NCBI GenBank assembly: GCA_002293065.1
Contig: DBCN01000078.1
Span: forward strand, 1-16,342
DNA length: 16,342 nt
Direction of reading: 5' to 3'
Source: Opitutia bacterium UBA957
GTDB taxonomy: Bacteria > Verrucomicrobiota > Verrucomicrobiia > Opitutales > UBA953
The translations under genes were made by a program, and so were the position numbers. The notes under the pieces are model-generated. The model saw only the letters and a list, made by a program, of their open reading frames with translations, searched no databases and was not told the DNA's origin. Positions 1 through 7,200 of this stretch are shown here, one piece after another (position 1 is the first letter of the stretch; the number at the start of each line of letters is the position of its first letter).

Positions 1-1
1 T

Positions 2-1714
2 ATCGAGCTGGCCAAGAACCAGAGTATCGCCGACACGCTGCGCATCGTGACGACCTCGCTCACCGGCCTGACGGTCGCCTGCGCGCAGTGCCACGACCAC
101 CGCTACGACCCGGTCAGCCAGGTCGACTACTTCCGCCTGCGCGCGGTCTTCGACCCGGGCCTCGACTGGCGGAAATGGCAGAACCCGACGCAGCGCACGG
201 TCTCGCTCTACACGGCGGCCGACAAGGCGAAGGCGGCCGAGATCGAGAAGAAGGCCGCGGCCATCGACGCCGAAGCGACGAAGATGTACAAGGACGCCCT
301 CGACGTGATCTTCGAGAAGAAGATCCTCGAAGTCCCGGAGGCCGAACGCGCCGCCTACCGCGTCGCCCGCAACACGCCCGTCGCCAAAAGGACCAAGGAG
401 CAGGCGGCGTTGATCAAGAAATACTTTTCCGCCCAGGCGACCTTCGGCTTGGACCTCTATGACAAGGCGGCGGACAACAAAGTCGTCGCCAAGCGCGCCG
501 AGGCGACCGCCCTGCGCGCGACCAAGCCGGCCGAGGGACGCCTCAGCGTGCTCGTCGAGCCGGTCAACGCCGCTCCGAAAAGCGAACTCCACCATCGCGG
601 TGACCACGCCCAGCCGCGCCAGGCCGTCACCCCGGGCGAACTCGCCATCCTCGGCAACCCTGCCATCCCGGTCGATGACCCGAAGCTACCGACGACCGGC
701 CGTCGCCTCGCCTACGCGCAGTGGCTGACCTCCGGCCAGCACCCGCTCGTCGCACGCACGTTGATGAACCGCGTCTGGCTGCATCACTTCGGACGCGGAA
801 TCGTCAATACCCCCGGCGACTTCGGGATGCTCGGCGAACGTCCTTCGCACCCGGAACTCCTCGACTACCTGGCCGGACGCTTCGTCGAGGCCGGCTGGAG
901 TCTCAAGGCGATGCATCGTGAGATGACGCTCAGCCGGACCTATCGTCAGTCCGCCCGGCATGACGCCGCGCAGACGGCCGACCCGGACAACGCGCTCTTC
1001 GGCCGTTATCGTATCCGCCGCCTCGACGCCGAGACCATTCGCGACGCGATGCTCGCCGTCAGCGGCAAGCTTAACCCTGAGATGTTCGGCGAGCCCGTCA
1101 CGGTCGGCAAGACCGGCGACGGCCGCATGATCCCCGGCATCGAGATCCGCAATACGAACCGAGACGTCGTCAAGGTCGACACCTCCTCCCCTGCGGTTTA
1201 CCGCCGGTCGGTCTACCTGCAGCAGCGGCGTAGCGGACCCGCCACGGCGCTCGCCACGTTCGACCTGCCGAACATGGATCCGAACTGCGAGCGACGCGAC
1301 GTCACCACGGTCGCCCCGCAGTCGCTCTTCCTGATGAATGACGAGTTCGTCATCGAACGCGCCAAAGACCTCGCCGCCCGCGTCATCAAGGAACACCCAG
1401 AGAATACCGACGCCCAGGTCCGCGCCGCCTGGCGGCTCACGCAGGCCCGCGAGCCCTCGGCCAAGGAACTCGCCGACTTCAACCGCCTGCTCGCCGACCA
1501 GCTCGAGCACTTCGCCAAACTGAAGCCCGCCAAGCCCGTCGCGGACGCGTCGCTGAAGGTCAAGCCGGTGAAGGTGAAATCCACCGCCAAGAAAACCGCA
1601 CCTCAGCCCACCTTTCCTGCTCCGACGGCTACCACCCAGGATACCCGTATCGAAGCGCTCGGCTCCCTTTGCCAGGTCCTCCTCGCCACCAACCGTTTCC
1701 TCCATGTCGACTAA
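2..1714 (+). CDS. DUF1549/DUF1553 (PSCyt2-PSD1) secreted cytochrome-like protein, 5' truncated by window edge
   Basis: The reading frame is already open at base 2 and continues upstream of the window, so the start, leader and most of DUF1549 are missing; a GTG at 47 is only an internal Val codon. What remains begins with the end of DUF1549, including the haem c-type motif CAQCHDHRYDP (bases 80-112), which matches the CxxCHDHKxDP motif that closes DUF1549 in this family. A charged, Lys/Ala/Glu-rich linker (about bases 220-560) is probably helical. DUF1553 follows from about base 690, with recognisable blocks such as LMNRVWLHHFGRGIV, GERPSHPELLDYLA and LSRTYRQS. Near the C terminus there is a Lys/Pro/Val/Ala-rich low-complexity insertion (about bases 1516-1630) before the usual ending (LCQVLLATNRFLHVD). 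The biochemical function of the family is not established; it is presumed periplasmic or envelope-located and haem-binding. It overlaps the DUF1501 gene by 11 bp, the classic partner in these phyla, implying translational coupling. Family call is firm; role is not. Confidence 0.92.
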   Translation: MELAKNQSIADTLRIVTTSLTGLTVACAQCHDHRYDPVSQVDYFRLRAVFDPGLDWRKWQNPTQRTVSLYTAADKAKAAEIEKKAAAIDAEATKMYKDALDVIFEKKILEVPEAERAAYRVARNTPVAKRTKEQAALIKKYFSAQATFGLDLYDKAADNKVVAKRAEATALRATKPAEGRLSVLVEPVNAAPKSELHHRGDHAQPRQAVTPGELAILGNPAIPVDDPKLPTTGRRLAYAQWLTSGQHPLVARTLMNRVWLHHFGRGIVNTPGDFGMLGERPSHPELLDYLAGRFVEAGWSLKAMHREMTLSRTYRQSARHDAAQTADPDNALFGRYRIRRLDAETIRDAMLAVSGKLNPEMFGEPVTVGKTGDGRMIPGIEIRNTNRDVVKVDTSSPAVYRRSVYLQQRRSGPATALATFDLPNMDPNCERRDVTTVAPQSLFLMNDEFVIERAKDLAARVIKEHPENTDAQVRAAWRLTQAREPSAKELADFNRLLADQLEHFAKLKPAKPVADASLKVKPVKVKSTAKKTAPQPTFPAPTATTQDTRIEALGSLCQVLLATNRFLHVD

Positions 1715-3161
1715 GCTTCCCAACGGACTCTGCTCTCGCCGCCACTTCCTCGAAGCCGGCGGCTTCGGCCTCGGCATGCTCGGCCTCTCGACGCTCCTCC
1801 GCCAGGACGGCCTCCTCGCCGCGCCCATCAAGCCGCTCCTCGGCAACGAAGTCTTCGACCTCCTCCCCAAGCAGCCGCCCCGCCCCGCCAAGGCCAAGGC
1901 GATGATCTCGCTCTTCATGATGGGCGGCCCGTCGCAGATGGATCTCTTCGACCACAAGCCGATGCTGACGAAGTGGCACGGTCAGAAATTCCCCGGAGAT
2001 AATCTCAAATACGATAACGTCGCGCAGGCTTCGGCCAAGGTGCTGGGTTCGTTCTGGAAGTTCTCCCGCCACGGTAAGTGCGGCCTCGAACTCAGCGAAC
2101 TCCTCCCGCAGCTCGGCACGGTCGCCGACGATATCTGCCTGATCCGCTCGATGAAGTCAGGCGTGAACAACCACCTCCAAGGCATGCTCGCCATGCAGAC
2201 GGGACGCATCACGTCCGGTAACCCGACCATGGGCGCCTGGGCGACCTACGCCCTCGGCAGCGAGACCAAAGATCTGCCCGCCTACGTCGTGATGGGCCAT
2301 CCGGGTGGCTTGCCCACTTTTGCCAACCAGCATTGGTCCAACGGCTGGCTACCCTCGATCTATCAGGGGACGTTCGTCCGCGCCACCGCGCCGCACATCC
2401 TCAACCTCGACCCGCCTGCCGCCCTTCAAGGGAAGCCGCAGGAACGCCAGATGGAGCTCCTCCGCGCGATGAACGCCGAGCACGCGGCGAATCATCCGGG
2501 AGAGACCGACCTCCAAGCCCGCATCCAGAGCTACGAACTCGCCGGGCGCATGCAGCTCGCCGCTAAGGAAGCCTTCGACATCTCATCCGAGCCGAAGCAC
2601 GTGCTCGAACTCTATGGCGTCGGCCGCAAGGAGTGCGACGACTATGCCCGCCGCTGCCTGATCGCCCGACGCCTCGTCGAGCGTGGCGTGCGCTACGTAC
2701 AGGTGCTCAACCAAGGCCAGAGCTGGGACAGCCATGGCTCGATCAAGTCTGCTCTCCCCGTCCTCTGCGCCGCGACCGACCGTCCCAGCGCCGCGCTTGT
2801 CGCCGACCTTAAACAGCGCGGACTCCTCGACAGCACCATCGTGCACTGGGGCGGAGAGATGGGCCGCATGCCGGTCCTGCAGAACGACGCTGGAGAAGCC
2901 AAGTGGGGCCGCGACCATAACACCTACGGCTTCAGCCAGTGGGTCGCCGGCGGTGGCTTCAAGGGCGGTCTCACCTACGGCGAGACCGACGAATGGGGCC
3001 ACCACGCGGTCAAGGACGTCGTGAATCATTACGACTGGCACGCCACCATGCTCGACTGCTTCGGCTTCGAGCACGACAAGCTCATCTTCAAGCGCAACGG
3101 CGCCGCCCTGACCCTGACCAACAACCAGCCCGCCCGCGTGGTCCGGGAGTTGCTGGCCTAA
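1704..3161 (+). CDS. DUF1501 protein with twin-arginine leader
   Basis: A 485-residue protein, normal length for the family. The N terminus carries a Tat-like signal, SRRHFLEAGGFGLGMLGL (residues 11-28), which supports the start at 1704 even though it overlaps the upstream gene by 11 bp. The core begins at residues 68-84 with the family hallmark GGPSQMDLFD (74-83). The C-terminal part has a GGEMGRMP block, then GRDHNTYGFSQWVAGGG, the stretch GGLTYGETDEWG, and HDLHATML-like DWHATML, all characteristic of verrucomicrobial and planctomycete DUF1501 proteins. The family is related to the alkaline phosphatase/sulfatase superfamily (established knowledge), and the conserved Asp/His residues are compatible with metal binding, but no substrate is known. 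It is expected to be folded in the cytoplasm and exported by Tat, possibly with a bound metal. It is co-encoded with the preceding DUF1549/DUF1553 cytochrome and very probably works with it. Confidence 0.93.
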   Translation: MSTKLPNGLCSRRHFLEAGGFGLGMLGLSTLLRQDGLLAAPIKPLLGNEVFDLLPKQPPRPAKAKAMISLFMMGGPSQMDLFDHKPMLTKWHGQKFPGDNLKYDNVAQASAKVLGSFWKFSRHGKCGLELSELLPQLGTVADDICLIRSMKSGVNNHLQGMLAMQTGRITSGNPTMGAWATYALGSETKDLPAYVVMGHPGGLPTFANQHWSNGWLPSIYQGTFVRATAPHILNLDPPAALQGKPQERQMELLRAMNAEHAANHPGETDLQARIQSYELAGRMQLAAKEAFDISSEPKHVLELYGVGRKECDDYARRCLIARRLVERGVRYVQVLNQGQSWDSHGSIKSALPVLCAATDRPSAALVADLKQRGLLDSTIVHWGGEMGRMPVLQNDAGEAKWGRDHNTYGFSQWVAGGGFKGGLTYGETDEWGHHAVKDVVNHYDWHATMLDCFGFEHDKLIFKRNGAALTLTNNQPARVVRELLA

Positions 3162-3312
3162 GTGGAACTTAGGGTATGACTGCCTGTCAAAGGGGGTAGG
3201 TTGCGCATACCCAACCCCTCTAAAACGACTCCCCGAAAGCCAAGGAAAGGCTCGCATCGGGAAGCCGGTATAACGCAAAATATGACCACATCCCGCTTCT
3301 TCCGCCTCTGAC
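3162..3312 (+). promoter_or_regulatory. Intergenic region, possible promoter for the DUF1552 block
   Basis: This 151-bp gap separates the DUF1501 gene from the DUF1552 gene and is less GC-rich than its surroundings. It contains a short hairpin, GGGTA (3194-3198) with TACCC (3208-3212) around a 9-base loop, extendable by GG/CC across a 2-base bulge, but no T-run follows, so it is at best a weak terminator. A TATAAC box at 3269-3274 within an AT-richer patch could be a -10 element 38 bp before the start codon, but I see no good -35 at the right spacing. No Shine-Dalgarno precedes the ATG at 3313. The assignment rests mainly on gap size and composition. Confidence 0.25.
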
Positions 3313-4584
3313 ATGAATCGTCGCCGCTTTATCCTCCGTTCTTTGGGAGCCACCCTGGCTCTCCCGGGACTGTGTTCCCTCAGTGCGAAGGCCCTCAGCG
3401 GCAACCCCACCGTGCAGACGTCCAAGGGTGCCGGTATCGGCGCCCGCCGCTTCGTGGCGATCGGTAACCTCCTCGGCTACCAGACGAAGCAGCTCTTCCC
3501 GAAGACCACCGGGCGTGATTTCGAAAAGACGACCTTGCTGGAGCCGATCTGGGAACACCGCGAGTTGATGACCGTCTTCCGCGGCCTCGACCACGGCGTC
3601 AAGGGCGGCCACTTCGCGGTGCACTCCTTCCTTTCCGGCGTGCTCAACTCCGAAGCGCAGAACCGTCCGGACGGCAACGTCTCGCTCGACCAGTTCCTCG
3701 CCGAGGAGATCGGCCACCAGACCCGCTTCCCTTCCCTCACCGTCGGCTCCGAGGGCGGCATCCACGGCGGCTGCCAGCTCGCTTGGACGAAGTCGGGCGT
3801 GCGCGTGCCGCCGATCACCAACCCAGCTGAACTCTTCGACAAGCTCTTCGCCAGCGACTCCGCGGAACGCCGCACGCGTCGCGAACAGGAAAACCACGTG
3901 CAAGCCTCGATCCTTGATTCCGTGCGCGAGGAGGCGAAGCGCCTCTCCGGCCAAGTCAACCAGGAGGATAAGGCCAAGCTCGAAGAGTATTTCACGTCGG
4001 TCCGCGACGTCGAGAAGCGCCTCGAACTGCGTCAGCGCTGGACCCATCTCCCCAAGCCGACGGCGCCCTTCGGCAAGCCGGCCAACCGCAACGCGGTCGA
4101 CGACCTGCCGCTCATGTACGAGCTCATCGCGCTCGCCCTGCAGACCGACAGCACCCGCATCGCCACGCTGGAAATCGGCGGAGACTTCCTGCCCCAGAAT
4201 CTCGGCATCAAGAAGGACTACCACGGCCTGTCGCACCACGGCAACGACCCCGAGTCCATCGCCTCCCTCATCGCCCTCGAACGCTACCAGGTCGCGCAGT
4301 ACGGCAAGTTCATCCGTCGCCTCACCCAGATGAAGGACGGCGGCGGCACGCTGCTCGACTCCACCACGGTGCTCTTCGGCAGCGGCATGGGCGACGCCAA
4401 TTCGCACCGCAACACCGACCTGCCGATCTTCCTCGCGGGCGGCGGCTACAAGCACGGCACCTTCCGCGAAGTCTCGCGCGAGGTGAAGCACAAGGTGCCG
4501 CTCTGCAACCTCTTCGTCGACATCGCCCAGAAGATGGGCGTCGAAACGCATGCCTTCGGCAGCAGCACGGGGCGGTTCGCCTGA
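3313..4584 (+). CDS. DUF1552 (HxxSHH motif) protein with twin-arginine leader
   Basis: A 423-residue protein beginning MNRRRFILRSLGATLALPGL, a compact Tat signal with RRRF at residues 3-6, which fixes the start at 3313. The signature HxxSHH motif of the DUF1552 family is present as HGLSHH at residues 304-309 (bases 4222-4239). Other family features are FRGLDHGVKGGH (about residue 90), the charged central helix around QVNQEDKAKLEEYFTSVRDVEKR, and a C-terminal block GSGMGDANSHRNTDLPIFLAGGG resembling the corresponding region of DUF1501 proteins. The His-rich motif suggests metal binding, but no reaction has been assigned to this family. DUF1552 genes are habitually found beside DUF1587/1592/1588/1585 cytochromes, and that is what follows here. 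A role as Tat-exported partner of that cytochrome is inferred from context. Confidence 0.93.
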   Translation: MNRRRFILRSLGATLALPGLCSLSAKALSGNPTVQTSKGAGIGARRFVAIGNLLGYQTKQLFPKTTGRDFEKTTLLEPIWEHRELMTVFRGLDHGVKGGHFAVHSFLSGVLNSEAQNRPDGNVSLDQFLAEEIGHQTRFPSLTVGSEGGIHGGCQLAWTKSGVRVPPITNPAELFDKLFASDSAERRTRREQENHVQASILDSVREEAKRLSGQVNQEDKAKLEEYFTSVRDVEKRLELRQRWTHLPKPTAPFGKPANRNAVDDLPLMYELIALALQTDSTRIATLEIGGDFLPQNLGIKKDYHGLSHHGNDPESIASLIALERYQVAQYGKFIRRLTQMKDGGGTLLDSTTVLFGSGMGDANSHRNTDLPIFLAGGGYKHGTFREVSREVKHKVPLCNLFVDIAQKMGVETHAFGSSTGRFA

Positions 4585-4606
4585 GCCTCGGCAACGCTCC
4601 GCACTC

Positions 4607-7096
4607 GTGACGTCGCTGCCGGCATTCCGAACCCTGCTGGTCGTGTCCACGCTCTTGGCGGCCGGCTCCCTGCGCGCCGCCGAGGAACCGTCGAAGGTCG
4701 TCGACAAGTTCCTGAGCCGCTACTGCTTGGAATGCCACGACGCCGATGTCCATAAGGGCGATCGTTCTTTCGACCAGTTCAAGCTACCGCTCAAATCGCT
4801 GCCCGCGGTGATCGAGGCCCGCGACATCATCGACCAGCTGACTTTGCGCGAGATGCCGCCGAAGAAGGCCGAACAGCCCGGCGACGAGGAGCGTCTCGCG
4901 GTCATCCGCGCCCTGCGTGACGGCACCGCCGCGGCGCAGGCCACTCTGCAGAGCACCGGCTCACGCACGGTCCTACGCCGGCTTTCCAATCGCGAATACG
5001 AGAACACCCTCGCCACCTTGTTCGGTCGCCGCATCGACACCCTCGGTCTGACCGCGGACTTCCCCAAGGAAAAGACCGTACGTCACCTCGACACGATCGG
5101 TCAGTCGCTGGTGACCTCCGGCTTCTTGGTCGACCAATACTTCCAATCCGCCAACCGCCTCGTCGAGACCCGCCTGGGCAAGCCGTCCACCCCCCCGCAG
5201 ACCTGGCGCTTCAACAAGAATTTCATCCAGTACGAGGAGCTGACGGGCTCGCACAAGAGCGCCTTCAATTTCCGCTACCTCAATATCTACGAACAGCCGA
5301 ACACCGACACCCGCCAGGGCGGCTACGGGCACATCGAAGACTTCCGGCAGGGAGTGCCGGTCTCCGGCCTCTACGACATCGAGGTCGAAGCGACGGCCCT
5401 GCACCGCGACACCCATTACGATCCCGTCATCTTCGGCATCGACCTCTCAGAGCCCTTCATCCTCGGCGTCGTGCCCGGCGATATCACGAAGGGCCATATC
5501 CATTACCCGCAAGCCATCGAGCCCTTGCTGGCCAGCGGCGTGGTACCCGATAACGTACCGACCCGGCTGAAGTTCCGCGTCTGGCTCGAAGCGGGCCAGA
5601 CCCCGCGCTTCATCTTCCCGAACGGCCCCTATGAGTCGCGCGCCTCGGTGGTGACGATCAACAAGCGCTACCCGAAAGAGTTCTCGACGCCGGTCGGCTC
5701 CTCGGGCGTCGGTCGCGCGCACATCCTCCGGGAAGGTAAGCTGCCGCATATCCGCATCAGCGAGATCGTCGTCCAAGGACCGGTGAGCGAGCCCGTGGGC
5801 AGCGCCGAGGAGATCGCGGTTTTCGGCAAGGATGGCTTCCAGGCCGACCGCGCGCTTGACCAGCTGCTCGCCTTTGCGGCGAAAGCCTACCGCCGCCCGC
5901 TCCAGGACGCGGACCGCGAGTCGATCCGGAAGATGCATGCGAAGCGGATCGCCGAAAAAGCCAGCCCGCGCCAGGCGGCGCTCGACGTAGTCAAACTCAT
6001 CCTCTGCTCCCCTTCCTTCCTGTACCTGAGCGAAGTCACCCAGGAGGCTGACCGTCGCCTGCAACCTTACGACCTCGCCACCCGCCTGGCCTTCGCCCTT
6101 TCGGCCGCGCCACCCGACGAGACCCTGTCCGCCTCTGCGGCCTCGGGCAAACTCACCGGGGATGACGAATTAAAGAAGCAGATCGACCGCCTGCTGGCCG
6201 ATGAACGCGTCAACGGTTTCGTCAACGGCTTCCTCGATAGCTGGCTGAGCCTGCGCGAGCTCGGCGGCATGCCACCCCCGCGCGAGGTGAATCGCGCCTA
6301 CTACGCCGAGGATCTGCCGACCTCGATGAAGACCGAAGCGCGCCTGTTCTTCCGCGACATGCTCAAGGAGAACCGTCCGGTGAACCAGTTCCTGCACGCG
6401 GATTACACCTTCGTCGACAAGAAGCTGGCGCAGCTCTACGACCTGCCCGAGCAGAAGACCCTGCGCCTGGCCGACGGCTTCCGGAAGGTCAGCCTCAAGG
6501 GTGACAAACCTCGCGGCGGCCTGCTCGGCATGGCGGCCGTGCTGACGGTCAGCGCCAACGGCGTCGAGACCTCGCCGGTCACCCGCGGGGCCTGGGTCAG
6601 CGAGAACATCCTCGGCATCAAGCCCCCGCCCCCGCCGGACGTCGTCCCGGCCATCGAGCCCGACGTCAGTGGCACGACCACCATCCGCGAACGCCTCGCC
6701 AAGCACAGCACCGACCGCGCCTGCGCCGAGTGCCATCGCAAGATCGACCCGCTCGGCTTCAGCCTGGAATCCTTCGATCCCGTCGGCCGCTGGCGCATCA
6801 CCTATCCGAAGCCGAAGAAAGGCGCAGCGCCGAAGATCGACACCACCGGCGAGTTCGCCTCGGGCGAGACCTATCAGGACTTCGCCGGCTTCCGCGACAT
6901 CCTGCACGACAAGCGCGAGGAGATGTTCACCCGCCACCTCATCCGCTCGCTGCTCGCTTACAGCACCGGCCGCCTGATGGAGCCGGCGGATGAATTCGCC
7001 GTCGACCGCATCCACGACAAGGTCAAGCAGCAGGGCCTCGGCCTGCGCAGCCTCGTCGTCGAGTGCCTGACCAGTGACGTCTTCCGCTCCCGCTGA
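4607..7096 (+). CDS. Multidomain secreted cytochrome (PSCyt, DUF1587-DUF1595-DUF1592-DUF1588-DUF1585)
   Basis: I choose the GTG at 4607 (829 residues): it gives a leader MTSLPAFRTLLVVSTLLAAGSLRA directly at the N terminus and lies 22 bp after the DUF1552 stop. An ATG at 4550 is in frame but overlaps the upstream gene by 35 bp and puts 19 polar residues before the leader; neither start has a clear Shine-Dalgarno. Domains in order: a cytochrome c site YCLECHD (haem Cys40, Cys43, His44); DUF1587 at about 105-170; a beta-rich segment at about 240-350; DUF1595 at about 415-480; DUF1592 at about 485-615; DUF1588 at about 620-730 with a second haem site ACAECHRKIDPLGFSLESFD (Cys706, Cys709, His710); DUF1585 at about 755-829, ending in the usual SDVFRSR. 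This is the full family architecture, so the gene looks intact. It is exported by Sec and probably binds two haems; its redox partner and substrate are unknown. It pairs with the DUF1552 gene upstream. Confidence 0.92.
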   Translation: MTSLPAFRTLLVVSTLLAAGSLRAAEEPSKVVDKFLSRYCLECHDADVHKGDRSFDQFKLPLKSLPAVIEARDIIDQLTLREMPPKKAEQPGDEERLAVIRALRDGTAAAQATLQSTGSRTVLRRLSNREYENTLATLFGRRIDTLGLTADFPKEKTVRHLDTIGQSLVTSGFLVDQYFQSANRLVETRLGKPSTPPQTWRFNKNFIQYEELTGSHKSAFNFRYLNIYEQPNTDTRQGGYGHIEDFRQGVPVSGLYDIEVEATALHRDTHYDPVIFGIDLSEPFILGVVPGDITKGHIHYPQAIEPLLASGVVPDNVPTRLKFRVWLEAGQTPRFIFPNGPYESRASVVTINKRYPKEFSTPVGSSGVGRAHILREGKLPHIRISEIVVQGPVSEPVGSAEEIAVFGKDGFQADRALDQLLAFAAKAYRRPLQDADRESIRKMHAKRIAEKASPRQAALDVVKLILCSPSFLYLSEVTQEADRRLQPYDLATRLAFALSAAPPDETLSASAASGKLTGDDELKKQIDRLLADERVNGFVNGFLDSWLSLRELGGMPPPREVNRAYYAEDLPTSMKTEARLFFRDMLKENRPVNQFLHADYTFVDKKLAQLYDLPEQKTLRLADGFRKVSLKGDKPRGGLLGMAAVLTVSANGVETSPVTRGAWVSENILGIKPPPPPDVVPAIEPDVSGTTTIRERLAKHSTDRACAECHRKIDPLGFSLESFDPVGRWRITYPKPKKGAAPKIDTTGEFASGETYQDFAGFRDILHDKREEMFTRHLIRSLLAYSTGRLMEPADEFAVDRIHDKVKQQGLGLRSLVVECLTSDVFRSR

Positions 7097-7103
7097 GCGA
7101 AGG
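7080..7103 (+). other. Weak stem-loop across the stop codon of the DUF1585 cytochrome gene
   Basis: GCTC (7086-7089) pairs with GAGC (7095-7098) around a 5-base loop; the stem extends by C7085-G7099 and, after a bulged C, by CTT (7081-7083) with AAG (7100-7102). It sits at the end of the DUF1588/DUF1585 gene, where a transcript end would be plausible, but there is no following T-run, so I do not call it an intrinsic terminator. Confidence 0.2.
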
Positions 7104-7200
7104 CCCCTGACCCTTGGCGGTTAAGCTTCGGCCAGAGTGAGACGATAGTGCTACCTGCTGGAACATCGGGCGTAGTAAGCCGTCAGAAAAGGAGTAGAAT
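7097..7200 (+). promoter_or_regulatory. Intergenic region, likely start of the glycan-related transcription unit
   Basis: This 104-bp gap is the only non-coding interval in 4607-11531 larger than a few bases. It leads into the only gene in the window with a strong ribosome binding site. No convincing -35/-10 pair was found by eye. The promoter assignment is inference from spacing, the composition dip and the distinct functional content downstream. Confidence 0.3.
7189..7194 (+). promoter_or_regulatory. Shine-Dalgarno (AAGGAG) of the NPCBM-containing cytochrome gene
   Basis: AAGGAG at 7189-7194 lies six bases before the ATG at 7201. It decides the start: a second in-frame ATG at 7234 would also give a signal peptide but has no such site. 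Other genes in the window lack a recognisable Shine-Dalgarno, so this one stands out. Confidence 0.75.

Noticed and set aside
686..1957. 423-codon open frame on the minus strand
   Set aside because: It spans the junction of two well-supported plus-strand genes and shows no domain or leader.
3194..3212. Intrinsic terminator after the DUF1501 gene
   Set aside because: The perfect stem is only 5 bp and is not followed by a T-run.
3220..4707. 495-codon open frame on the minus strand
   Set aside because: It covers the DUF1552 gene, which has clear motifs; the antisense product has no family features and no start signal.
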